This document shows, in pieces, positions 1 through 6,576 of a stretch of DNA of 9,272 nucleotides (positions are counted from its first letter, which is position 1; the number at the start of each line of letters is the position of its first letter). The notes below the pieces were generated by a model. That model ran no database searches, was not told the origin of the DNA, and saw nothing but the letters and a program-made list of their open reading frames with translations. The DNA is from Clostridia bacterium (GTDB lineage Bacteria; Bacillota_A; Clostridia; Christensenellales; Aristaeellaceae). Where the stretch lies: positions 1 through 9,272 of the forward strand of contig JAFXMP010000164.1 of NCBI GenBank assembly GCA_017530275.1. The letters run 5' to 3'. The translations under genes and the position numbers were made by a program.

Positions 1-49
1 TAACTTCAATGGAGGTTTTCATCTTTGGTATACAGCTATGAAGCGTGAT

Positions 50-96
50 TATAATTTACTTAATCTCTGTTTTTTGAGCCGATTAAGTAAATTATA
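50..96. repeat. Dyad element, copy 1
   Basis: A perfect 16-bp inverted repeat: arm 50-65 (TATAATTTACTTAATC) pairs with 81-96, around a 15-nt loop (66-80). It aligns without gaps to the copy at 157-203. About 36 of 47 positions match, and the mismatches are mostly in the loop. It could be an operator dyad, a small dispersed palindromic repeat, or an RNA hairpin. Function unknown. Confidence 0.75.
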
Positions 97-156
97 GTTA
101 ATGTTTTTGTTAATTATATGCCATAATATTCCCTTGGCACATCCGCTTCTCTATAT

Positions 157-203
157 TATAAATTACTTAATCTCTATTTTAAACTGACATTAAGTAATTT
201 ATA
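157..203. repeat. Dyad element, copy 2
   Basis: Second copy of the dyad, 107 bp downstream of the first and in the same orientation. A 16-bp perfect inverted repeat (156-171 with 189-204) encloses the loop. Against copy 1 the stem carries a compensated change: T55-A91 in copy 1 becomes A162-T198 here. The base pair next to the loop (C65-G81 in copy 1) is not kept (C172/C188). The shared loop start is TCT followed by G or A and a T run. Confidence 0.75.
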
Positions 204-289
204 ACCGCTGTAACGGAGTCAAGTATTCCTATTCAAAAAATATCTCTTCCGTAGTAGTACTTGACGATCTGTTTGCAGTATTACCTTAA

Positions 290-326
290 AGAGAGGGCGG
301 TTCTCAAAACGGGAACCGTCCTCTCT
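290..326 (-). terminator. Hairpin terminator of the SH3 gene
   Basis: A 16-bp stem with two G-T wobbles (290-305 with 311-326) and a 5-nt loop lies 7 nt beyond the minus-strand stop codon at 334-336. The stem is long and GC-rich in its centre. Read on the minus strand it is followed by only a short T run (TTT then AAGG), so the U-tract is weak. Its position fits an intrinsic terminator for the minus-strand gene. On the plus strand nothing following it resembles a T-tract. Confidence 0.6.
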
Positions 327-333
327 GATTGAT

Positions 334-546
334 TTACGCTCTGGCTCTGTTAGCTATAGCTTTGATGATGCATGTGATGATAAGTAAGAGAAGACCGCCA
401 CCGAATGCGATACCTCCGACTATCATCATCATATCCGCCATAGGCATGCCCAGTACCTTAAGTACATTGGAGTCAGGAATATCAAGGATGAACTTAAATG
501 CTATGGCTGCTCCGGCAGTAATGGCTGTTATTTTTTTGCTTTCCAT
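334..546 (-). other. Possible internal start: 70-aa membrane peptide
   Basis: Within the SH3 gene, Met185 (544-546) is preceded on the minus strand by GGAGG (555-559) with an 8-nt spacer, a near-ideal ribosome binding site. Translation from it would give a 70-aa protein, MESKKITAI...NRARA, with one membrane helix (about residues 38-63). The composition change starts at nearly the same place. The reading frame is continuous with the SH3 protein, so this may only be a chance site within codons for LEDPT. Alternatives are an internal product of the SH3 gene, or the original start of a small gene now fused to it. Confidence 0.35.
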
Positions 547-1098
547 AGTGGGGTCCTCCAGCAAATCGCAGGCCGCGATCACCGTGCCCGGTTCGGCCAT
601 CCAATCCTGTTCCCCCACGGGTTCCTGATACTGAAAGCTGAAATGATCGGCTTCCATCCAGCCCTCCACGCCGTCTGCCCGGACGCTCGCCCATTCCCCT
701 TCCACGGCGAGCATTTCCACCGGCGTTGAGCAGGATAAGGGCCGCAGAATGGGTGCATTTTCTTCCGGTTTAGCGCGCAGCAGGGCGGAACCGCCGTCTA
801 AATACACAATTTGCCCCGGCAGCTGAGAGGGCAGCTTCAAAAACTGGGTCTTCACATAGCCCATTTTTTTCTTATAGACGATTTTGCTCCATTCCTCCCC
901 GATTTCCTCTACTTCCACCAGGGATTTATTGGGCACGGATTCTACCAGATTGGATTTTTCATCCGCTTTTTTCCGCATATTCAGCGCGCCTCCCGGCGTG
1001 ACCACCCGGGCCGTTTCGCCCATGGCTGCGCACACCGCGCACAGCAGCGCAAGCATCACTGATAAAAAGAGCAGCCGTTTGCCGTGTTTCACGTTCAT
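334..1098 (-). CDS. SH3b-repeat exoprotein with C-terminal membrane segment
   Basis: A 254-aa protein. Residues 1-25 form a signal peptide (KHGKR, then a hydrophobic core ending CAAMG). Two bacterial SH3 (SH3b) domains follow at about 31-90 (LNMRKKADEKS, GYVKTQFLKL) and 97-155 (ALLRAKPEENAPIL, GWMEADHF). Residues 171-203 look like the first half of a third (DPTMESKKITAI). The end (about 222-247) is one strongly hydrophobic helix followed by NRARA, suggesting an extracytoplasmic protein held by a C-terminal anchor. No LPxTG is present. SH3b domains usually bind cell wall or mediate protein contacts; no enzymatic domain is visible. The start has GGAGG 12 nt upstream, a rather long spacing. From codon 185 the G+C content falls to about 44%, and AGA and ATA codons appear that are absent before it, so the C-terminus may be a later fusion. 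The gene is divergent from the plus-strand cluster. Confidence 0.85.
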   Translation of the reverse strand: MNVKHGKRLLFLSVMLALLCAVCAAMGETARVVTPGGALNMRKKADEKSNLVESVPNKSLVEVEEIGEEWSKIVYKKKMGYVKTQFLKLPSQLPGQIVYLDGGSALLRAKPEENAPILRPLSCSTPVEMLAVEGEWASVRADGVEGWMEADHFSFQYQEPVGEQDWMAEPGTVIAACDLLEDPTMESKKITAITAGAAIAFKFILDIPDSNVLKVLGMPMADMMMIVGGIAFGGGLLLLIITCIIKAIANRARA

Positions 1099-1129
1099 TC
1101 CCCTTGTTTGCCTCCTTCGTACATGCTTT

Positions 1130-1138
1130 ATCTTACCA
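1130..1138 (-). promoter_or_regulatory. Possible extended -10 promoter for the SH3 gene
   Basis: On the minus strand, TGG followed by TAAGAT (-10 at 1130-1135) lies 31 nt upstream of the start codon and just upstream of its GGAGG. The TGn motif fits an extended -10 of the housekeeping sigma factor. No good -35 hexamer is seen at 16-18 bp, so this is a weak call. Confidence 0.35.
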
Positions 1139-1191
1139 CAAGTCAGGTTGAATTTCTACGTTCAAAGATATTTTACATTTTTATGCCGTGC

Positions 1192-1220
1192 TTGCATTCT
1201 GGCCGCGTCTATGCCATAAT
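1192..1220 (+). promoter_or_regulatory. SigmaA-type promoter for the plus-strand cluster
   Basis: TTGCAT (1192-1197), a 17-bp spacer, then CATAAT (1215-1220) preceded by TGC, giving an extended -10. Predicted transcription would begin around 1227. The promoter lies inside the longest possible reading of the next ORF (GTG at 1188), which argues against that start. It is the only well-formed promoter I see for the plus-strand genes that follow. Confidence 0.6.
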
Positions 1221-1253
1221 AAGGGTATGGATAACGAGCAGGAATGGGGGCGG

Positions 1254-1547
1254 ATGTCTGTGGCTTCCGGTATTTGGGTCAGGCTGATGAAAAAGAACCG
1301 CATCGAAAAGGACGCGACCGTGGCGTGTACGCGGGCGGACTGGCAGGAGGCCCTGGCCCAGGCCTGCCATGAACTGGACATCGGCAAACCCCTGGTGCTG
1401 CCCCGCCACGAACGGGATTGGGAGCAGTTTTCCCAGGCCCGGTTTTTGAAGGAGCACTTCGTGGAGGACGTGCCCTTCGACCGCATGGAAGTGGAATTTA
1501 TCGACCCGGACCGGAAAAAGAAGCAGGGCAATCCCTATGCTTTCTGA
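1254..1547 (+). CDS. Conserved-looking small protein, function unknown
   Basis: A 97-aa soluble protein with many charged and aromatic residues and no signal peptide or membrane segment. I do not recognise a named family. Visible features are IWVRLMKKNRI near the N-terminus, DWQEALAQACHELDI (29-43), the stretch RHERDWEQFSQ (51-61), HFVEDVPFDRMEVEFID (68-84) and a lysine-rich tail. It resembles, from memory, uncharacterised Clostridia proteins of about 95 aa that begin close to the WVRL segment. I chose ATG 1254 (AGGA 10 nt upstream), which leaves about 27 nt of leader after the predicted transcription start. ATG 1227 would be leaderless, and GTG 1188 lies within the promoter. It is the first gene of the plus-strand cluster, 22 nt before the DUF4298 gene. 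Confidence 0.7.
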   Translation: MSVASGIWVRLMKKNRIEKDATVACTRADWQEALAQACHELDIGKPLVLPRHERDWEQFSQARFLKEHFVEDVPFDRMEVEFIDPDRKKKQGNPYAF

Positions 1548-1569
1548 TCTATAAAGAGCGAAGAAAAAG

Positions 1570-1872
1570 ATGAACGAACAAATTGAGCGGATACAGGCCA
1601 TGGAAGCCTGCCTGGATCGGGCGCTGAACGCGGAAAAAGCGCTGCATCAGGCGCTGGATCAGTTGGAAGGGCTGGCGGCGGCTGTGGAACAGTTGGAAAA
1701 GTATTATACGTCCGGCGCGTGGCGGCAGGATTTTGAAGCGGACGAGCAGGGGCTTTTGCCGGAAAGCCTGAAGCGGGGCGTTTTATCCGAGGACGGCATA
1801 TACGACGCCCTGGAGGAATACAGCGAACTGCTGCGCCGGATGCGGGAAGCCGCAGGGGGGGAACTGAGTTGA
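1570..1872 (+). CDS. DUF4298 family protein
   Basis: A 100-aa acidic cytosolic protein. Residues 1-45 are a heptad-rich helix, probably coiled coil (IERIQAMEACLDRAL, LDQLEGLAAAVEQLEKYY). Residues 45-82 carry the family signature YYTSGAWRQDFEADEQG, LLPESLKRGVLSEDGIYDAL. The length matches DUF4298 proteins of Bacillota, whose function is unknown to me. A purine-rich but poor ribosome binding site (GAAGAAAAAG) precedes the ATG. Its TGA stop overlaps the TTG start of the next gene in the string TTGA, so the downstream exoprotein is probably translated by coupling. The family is recognised by pattern only. Confidence 0.8.
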   Translation: MNEQIERIQAMEACLDRALNAEKALHQALDQLEGLAAAVEQLEKYYTSGAWRQDFEADEQGLLPESLKRGVLSEDGIYDALEEYSELLRRMREAAGGELS

Positions 1873-3839
1873 AGCGCTTCTTTTTTATGCTGCTTTTTCT
1901 GCTGGTCCTGGCCGCGCCCGCGTCCGCTGACATCGTGATCAGCGAAGTCATGGCCTCCAACGGCGTGTATGTGAACGGGGAAGCCTACGACTGGGTAGAG
2001 ATCCACAACACGGGCAAAAAAGCCGTAGATTTGAGCGGTTATTATCTGTCCGACAGCAAAAAGAGCCCGGCCAAATGGGCTTTCCCCGCCAAAACCACGG
2101 TTAAAGCCGGGGGCTATATCCTGGTTTACTGCACGGGGGAGGACATGAACCCCGGGAAAAACGGGGTCTATTACGCCAACTTCAAAATTTCCGCCTCCGG
2201 GGACAAACTGATCCTGACGGAGCCGGACGGCGTGACCCAGGCGGCGTATCTGGACATCCCCGCCCAGTACGGCAACGTATCCTGGGGCCTGCCGGAAGGA
2301 GGGACCGAATACCTGTTCTTTGAGGAAGCAACGCCGGGCAAGAGAAACCCGAAAGCGGGCTATGCAAGCCAGGCGGACGCCCCGGTGATCCTCACCGCAG
2401 GGGGCTTTTACGGCGCGGGTTTAACAGTGACAGTGCAGGCTGCCCCGGAAGCCACAGTGCGCTACACCCTGGACGGCTCCACCCCTACGGCAAAATCCAA
2501 ATTATTCCCGACCGAGGGCTTGCGTTTTTCTAAAACCGCCGTGCTTCGGGTGCGGGCTTTTGAAAGCAGCGAGGTCCCCTCCCCCACGGTATCCGCTTCC
2601 TATTTCATCGGATTGGAACAGCCGGTTCCGGTGGTTTCCCTGATCACCGATGAAAAGTATCTGTTCGACAAGAAGACCGGCGCTTTGGTGAAAGGAACCA
2701 ACGCCGATTATCCCAATTACGAGCGGGAATGGGAATACCCCGTGAACATCGAATACTTTAGCGCTTCGGGACAAATGGAGATCAACCAGATGGGCACCTT
2801 CACCGCCGCGGGCCATTCCGCCCGGCAGAACGCCCAGAAATCCATCGCCGTCTACGCCCGCAAGGCTTACGGGGCGGACCGTTTTTATTTCAATCCCTTT
2901 CCCAATCGGAAGTATGAAAGCTATAAATCCCTGCTGCTGCGCTCCGCTAATTCGGACGCCTTTTCCACCCGCCTGCGGGACCCGGTCATTTCCTCCCTGG
3001 CGGAACCTCTGAACATCATTTATCAGGACGCCTTAGCTATCGAGGTCTACATCAACGGCCAGTACTGGGGCCATTACAACCTCAGGGAAAAGATCAACAA
3101 GTATTTCGTGGCCCAGTGGGAAGGCGTCACCGACGAAAAGGAGATCGACAGCATCGACATTCTGGCCCGCACAGGGCGGGACGAGTTCGTGCAAAACGGC
3201 AGCAACGACGATTGGCTGGCTCTGTGCGATTTCTGCAAAACCAAGAATTTGAACGACCCGGAGAATTTGCAGTACGTCACGGACCGGCTGGACATCGACA
3301 GCCTGTTCACCCATACAGCCTTTGAAATCATCATCGGCAACAACGATTTTACCAACGTGCGGGTGTACCGGGTGCCGGGGGGCAAATGGAAATACCTGCT
3401 GTTCGACGTGGAAGCGGGCTTCCTGTCCATGGATTCAGGACCCATGAATTACTACATCAAAAAGGTGAATGACAAGATTCAGGGCTTCCGCCACGAGCCC
3501 TTGGCGGCGCTGCTGAACGTGCCGGAGATGAAAGCGGCGTTCCTGACAAGGTTTGCAGAGGTGCTGGAGCTCTCCTTCCAGTGGCCCTACGTGGAGGCAC
3601 ATTTCGCCCCCTGGGAAGAAACGCTGGAAACGCTGCTGCCCCGTCATTTGGAGCGCTGGCCCCATTTCACCATGAAAGCCTGGCGGCAGAACGTGGACGC
3701 GGTGAAGTACTACGCCCGCATGCGGCCCGTAAAAATTGTGGCCATGCTGCAAAAGCACATGAAGCTCACCGATGCGGAGGTGGAACAGTATTTCGGGGAG
3801 ACACAGCGATTGCTGGAAGGGCTGAACATATTCAAATGA
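1869..3839 (+). CDS. Secreted lamin-tail/CHB_HEX/CotH-kinase protein
   Basis: A 656-aa exported protein. The TTG start gives MKRFFFMLLFLLVLAAPASA, a classical signal peptide with likely cleavage after Ala20. A G-rich site (GGGGGG, 8 nt upstream) supports this start. Residues about 21-130 form a lamin-tail domain (IVISEVMASNG, DWVEIHNTGKKAVDLSGYYL). Residues 172-247 form a chitobiase/hexosaminidase C-terminal-type domain (VRYTLDGSTPT, VLRVRAFESS). Residues about 255-600 match the CotH kinase family: QKS around Lys324, REK in the centre, then NNDFTNVRVYR (Asp493) and LLFDVEAG (Asp513), which I take as the paired catalytic and metal-binding aspartates. Bacillus CotH is a spore-coat kinase. Multi-domain relatives like this one are common exoproteins in Clostridia, and the substrate here is unknown. 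It overlaps both neighbours by 4 nt (TTGA, ATGA). No anchor motif is seen. Confidence 0.85.
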   Translation: MKRFFFMLLFLLVLAAPASADIVISEVMASNGVYVNGEAYDWVEIHNTGKKAVDLSGYYLSDSKKSPAKWAFPAKTTVKAGGYILVYCTGEDMNPGKNGVYYANFKISASGDKLILTEPDGVTQAAYLDIPAQYGNVSWGLPEGGTEYLFFEEATPGKRNPKAGYASQADAPVILTAGGFYGAGLTVTVQAAPEATVRYTLDGSTPTAKSKLFPTEGLRFSKTAVLRVRAFESSEVPSPTVSASYFIGLEQPVPVVSLITDEKYLFDKKTGALVKGTNADYPNYEREWEYPVNIEYFSASGQMEINQMGTFTAAGHSARQNAQKSIAVYARKAYGADRFYFNPFPNRKYESYKSLLLRSANSDAFSTRLRDPVISSLAEPLNIIYQDALAIEVYINGQYWGHYNLREKINKYFVAQWEGVTDEKEIDSIDILARTGRDEFVQNGSNDDWLALCDFCKTKNLNDPENLQYVTDRLDIDSLFTHTAFEIIIGNNDFTNVRVYRVPGGKWKYLLFDVEAGFLSMDSGPMNYYIKKVNDKIQGFRHEPLAALLNVPEMKAAFLTRFAEVLELSFQWPYVEAHFAPWEETLETLLPRHLERWPHFTMKAWRQNVDAVKYYARMRPVKIVAMLQKHMKLTDAEVEQYFGETQRLLEGLNIFK

Positions 3840-5848
3840 GGACGCTGGAGGATTTGAAGGGCGTCGGGAAAAACCGGCTGGAAACCCTGGCAAAAGCGGG
3901 CATTCATACTTTGGCTGATCTTTTGCTGACCCTGCCGGTGCGCTACCAGGATACGTCCACGGTCACGCCCCTTTCGGAAGCAGTTCCGGGCATGGAAATC
4001 TGCGTTTCCGGCTATCCCAAGGCCGCGCCGCGATTGAGCCGGTTTCACGGGCTCACTTCCGTCACCCTGCGCCTGTGCGACGAAACGGGCGGCCTGCCCA
4101 TCGTCTGGTACAATCAGTCATGGCTGCAAACCCAGATCGGCCCGGAAACACCCCTGACCCTGTACGGCAGGGTGGACCGGGACAAGCAGGGCCGCGTGCG
4201 CATGGTCAGCCCTCAGATCGTGAAGGAACGGGGCATCATCCCCGTGTACCGAGGGCTGACCGGCATCCCGCCCAAGATCATGCGGGACATGATGCGTGAG
4301 GCTCTGACCCAGTTGGAGGACTGCTGCCCCGAAACCCTGCCGGACATCCTGCGGATCAAATACCGCCTGTGCGAACGGAATTTTGCCCTGCGTCAGGCCC
4401 ATTTCCCGGAAACCAAGGAAAACTTGGCTATCGCCCTGCGGCGGGTGTCCTTCGAGGGTATGCTGCTCTATCAGGCCGCCGCCGCGTCCCTGCGGGGAGA
4501 ACGGGCCAAGGGCATCGTGATTCCCCTGCCGGAAAACGCCGTGAACGCTTACTGGGCCTCCCTGCCCTTCCCGCCCACGAGGGCACAGCGCCGGGTGCTT
4601 TCTGAAATCGCCGCCGATTTGGCCGCCCCCTCCGCCATGGGCCGCATGATCCAGGGGGACGTGGGCTGCGGCAAAACGGCACTGGCCTTCGGGGCCATGG
4701 CGCTGACTGCCCAGGCGGGGTATCAATGCGCCCTGATGGCCCCCACGGAAATTTTAGCCCGGCAGCATTTAGAAAGCGCCCAAAAGATGCTGGAACCGCT
4801 GGGCATTTCCTGCGGCCTGCTGCTGGGCGGCATGAAAGCCAGGGAACGGCGGAAAGCGCTGCAAGCAATCGCCTCCGGCCAGTGGCAGGCGGTGATCGGC
4901 ACCCACGCCCTGATTTCCGAAGGGGTGGAATACAAAAACCTGGGCCTGGTGGTGACGGACGAGCAGCACCGCTTCGGCGTGCGCCAGCGCCGCCTTTTGA
5001 GTAAAAAAGCGGCGGACAATGAAGCGGCCCCCAACGAGCTGGTCATGTCCGCCACGCCCATTCCCCGCACCTTAGCCCTGGTGCTGTACGGTGATTTGGA
5101 TTTATCGGTGGTGGACGAGCTGCCGCCGGGCCGCACGCCGGTCAAAACCCGCCTGGTACCGGAGGACAAGCGGGAAGGGCTGTACGATTTCATCAAAAAG
5201 CAGGCGGCACTGGGGCGGCAGACCTACATCGTGTGCCCCTTAGTGGAGGAAAGCGAGCAGATCGACGCCCGCAGCGCCCAGGAAACCTACGCGGAGCTGT
5301 GCACCGGCCCCCTGTCGGGCCTGCGCCTGGGCCTCACCTTCGGGGAACAGGACGCAGCCGAGAAGGAAGAAACCATCCGCCGCTTTGCCGCCGGCGAATT
5401 GGATGTTCTTGTATCTACCACCGTGATCGAGGTGGGCGTCAACCTGCCCACCGCCACGGTGATGGTGATCGAAAACGCGGACCGCTTTGGTCTTTCCCAG
5501 CTGCACCAGCTTCGGGGCCGTGTGGGGCGCGGGGCCGAGGAAAGCTGGTGCTTCCTCATGGCAGCGCCCAACGAACGGCTGAAAACCCTGTGCGAGACAA
5601 ATGACGGCTTCAAGATCGCCCAGAAGGATTTGGAGGTGCGCGGCCCCGGCGATTTCCTGGGCACCCGCCAGCACGGCGATACGCTGATTCCGGGCATGGC
5701 CTTGGGAGCCGACGTGCAGATGCTGGAGGAAACCTCCAACTGCTTAAAGTGGCTGCGCTCTCCCGGTTATGAGGAGGAATGGGCGCAGGTGAAACGCAGC
5801 GCCCAAGCTGCGTTCAGCCGGGTCATGGACGAAATTGCAATGAACTAA
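3836..5848 (+). CDS. recG: ATP-dependent DNA helicase RecG
   Basis: A 670-aa superfamily 2 translocase that remodels stalled forks and Holliday junctions. The N-terminal wedge region (1-140) begins LEDLKGVGKNRLETLAKAGI and includes WYNQSWL. The helicase core shows GDVGCGKT (Walker A, 274-281), APTEILARQH (302-311), GTHALI (355-360), DEQHRFGVRQR (375-385), SATPIPRT (405-412), TTVIEVGVN (528-536) and QLHQLRGRVGRG (555-566). The C-terminal segment DLEVRGPGDFLGTRQHG is typical of RecG. Length is normal for Bacillota. The reading frame stays open upstream to 3581, but the ATG at 3836 overlaps the CotH-like stop as ATGA and starts exactly at the family N-terminus. The ribosome binding site is poor, consistent with coupling. 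One oddity is that the usual HGRM-type motif IV is replaced by TFGEQ (501-505). Confidence 0.97.
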   Translation: MRTLEDLKGVGKNRLETLAKAGIHTLADLLLTLPVRYQDTSTVTPLSEAVPGMEICVSGYPKAAPRLSRFHGLTSVTLRLCDETGGLPIVWYNQSWLQTQIGPETPLTLYGRVDRDKQGRVRMVSPQIVKERGIIPVYRGLTGIPPKIMRDMMREALTQLEDCCPETLPDILRIKYRLCERNFALRQAHFPETKENLAIALRRVSFEGMLLYQAAAASLRGERAKGIVIPLPENAVNAYWASLPFPPTRAQRRVLSEIAADLAAPSAMGRMIQGDVGCGKTALAFGAMALTAQAGYQCALMAPTEILARQHLESAQKMLEPLGISCGLLLGGMKARERRKALQAIASGQWQAVIGTHALISEGVEYKNLGLVVTDEQHRFGVRQRRLLSKKAADNEAAPNELVMSATPIPRTLALVLYGDLDLSVVDELPPGRTPVKTRLVPEDKREGLYDFIKKQAALGRQTYIVCPLVEESEQIDARSAQETYAELCTGPLSGLRLGLTFGEQDAAEKEETIRRFAAGELDVLVSTTVIEVGVNLPTATVMVIENADRFGLSQLHQLRGRVGRGAEESWCFLMAAPNERLKTLCETNDGFKIAQKDLEVRGPGDFLGTRQHGDTLIPGMALGADVQMLEETSNCLKWLRSPGYEEEWAQVKRSAQAAFSRVMDEIAMN

Positions 5849-5876
5849 GATTTTTGTGCATTGAAGGGGTCCGACA

Positions 5877-6500
5877 ATGAAGAAACAATTCGATTGGGGT
5901 ATTCTGCTGCTGCCTATGGGGTATCTTTTGTTTGCCTTAGCAGTATTCGTCGCTTTTCGTCCAACAACGAGTCAGCAGGATCTCCCTACCGAAAAAACAA
6001 TCCGCGATTCGTTCGATCAATACTTCGAAGAGTTTGATCAGGTATCCCACATTCTTTGGAGTCATCCAGATTTTTTTGACGGTCTGTATGAAAAAACAGA
6101 AGTTCGCGCTCTTCTGCTGAACACGCAGGACGCCCTGGAAAAAGGAAATGAAGCCGGATACCTGACGGAAGAGGAATGGAACAGGCTTAAAGCGCTCTGC
6201 ACCATCGCTATGCCTTACGAAATCACCCTGCGCAGTCACGACGGTGTAAATGCCATAGAATGGATATTTACCGTGCGGCAGCGCGGTCAAGATGAATACT
6301 TGCTGATTCTGTATTATATCCACGCGCTGGACGCCTCATCGCCTGAAAAAGAACAGGCCGCAATCGATAACGCGGTTTCGTATCTTGGCCAGTACAGCGA
6401 TCTTTCCCCCATGGAGGGAAAGGATTTCTGGTACGAATCCGTCATATTCACAAACCCCAAGTGGGATGAATCCAGCGTATTAAAGGACCTCAAGGAATAA
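5877..6500 (+). CDS. Single-pass membrane protein, function unknown
   Basis: A 207-aa protein I do not recognise. Residues 9-27 form one membrane helix (ILLLPMGYLLFALAVFVAF) after MKKQFDW, so the rest is probably exposed outside the membrane. The outer part is acidic and rich in aromatics (SFDQYFEEFDQ, WSHPDFFDGLYEK, EYLLILYYIHALD, GKDFWYESVIF), with no catalytic motif that I can name. AAGGGG lies 7 nt before the ATG, a good ribosome binding site. It starts 28 nt after recG. Its G+C content is about 45% against roughly 60% on both sides, with more A- and T-ending codons, which suggests either later acquisition or relaxed selection. A weak terminator-like hairpin follows it. Confidence 0.75.
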   Translation: MKKQFDWGILLLPMGYLLFALAVFVAFRPTTSQQDLPTEKTIRDSFDQYFEEFDQVSHILWSHPDFFDGLYEKTEVRALLLNTQDALEKGNEAGYLTEEEWNRLKALCTIAMPYEITLRSHDGVNAIEWIFTVRQRGQDEYLLILYYIHALDASSPEKEQAAIDNAVSYLGQYSDLSPMEGKDFWYESVIFTNPKWDESSVLKDLKE

Positions 6501-6514
6501 TGCCGTTTGCGCTA

Positions 6515-6540
6515 TCAATCAGTGTGGATTGAGTTTTTTT
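6515..6540 (+). terminator. Weak terminator-like hairpin
   Basis: TCAATC (6515-6520) pairs with GATTGA (6527-6532) around a 6-nt loop, followed one base later by seven T residues (6534-6540). The stem is short and AT-rich, so it may end transcription only partly, or not at all. It lies between the orphan membrane gene and addB. Confidence 0.35.
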
Positions 6541-6576
6541 GGTTCCTGAAAAAGCCGGATAAAAGGAGAAAGGCCC

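Larger units (their letters stand above)
1..333. other. AT-rich non-coding region with dyads
   Basis: This stretch is about 33% G+C, against roughly 60% in most of the plus-strand genes, and holds no convincing ORF. The longest ATG-led reading I followed by eye (from 38) stops after 19 codons inside the first dyad. It contains two related 47-nt dyad elements (50-96 and 157-203), an 8-bp inverted repeat (218-225 with 258-265, 32-nt loop), and the terminator hairpin at 290-326. No promoter with good -35/-10 spacing was found on either strand. The GGAGG at 11-15 is not followed by a usable start codon. The region separates the 3' end of the minus-strand SH3 gene from whatever lies left of the window. 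Confidence 0.7.

Noticed and set aside
38..97. Short ATG ORF of 19 codons near the left edge
   Set aside because: It runs through dyad copy 1, has no well-spaced ribosome binding site (the GGAGG is 22 nt away), and its sequence is dictated by the palindrome.
50..203. CRISPR array or transposon ends
   Set aside because: There are only two copies, no regular spacers, no cas gene, and no transposase or target-site duplication in view.
218..265. 8-bp inverted repeat GTCAAGTA/TACTTGAC
   Set aside because: The 32-nt loop and short arms make chance likely in AT-rich DNA. It is only mentioned within the intergenic description.
329..628. Plus-strand ORF of 99 codons
   Set aside because: Antisense to the SH3 gene tail. 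Its apparent hydrophobic character mirrors the membrane-coding tail, and it has no good ribosome binding site.
1209..1960. Several minus-strand ORFs opposite the 97-aa and DUF4298 genes
   Set aside because: The opposite strand has recognisable or orderly operon-type genes; the minus translations are arginine/proline/serine-rich shadows.
3581..3835. Upstream extension of the recG reading frame (85 codons)
   Set aside because: It overlaps the conserved end of the CotH-like gene, and its protein does not resemble RecG. The ATGA-overlap start at 3836 matches the family N-terminus.
4118..4726. Minus-strand ORF of 202 codons inside recG
   Set aside because: Antisense shadow of a well-conserved helicase gene, with no ribosome binding site or domain support.
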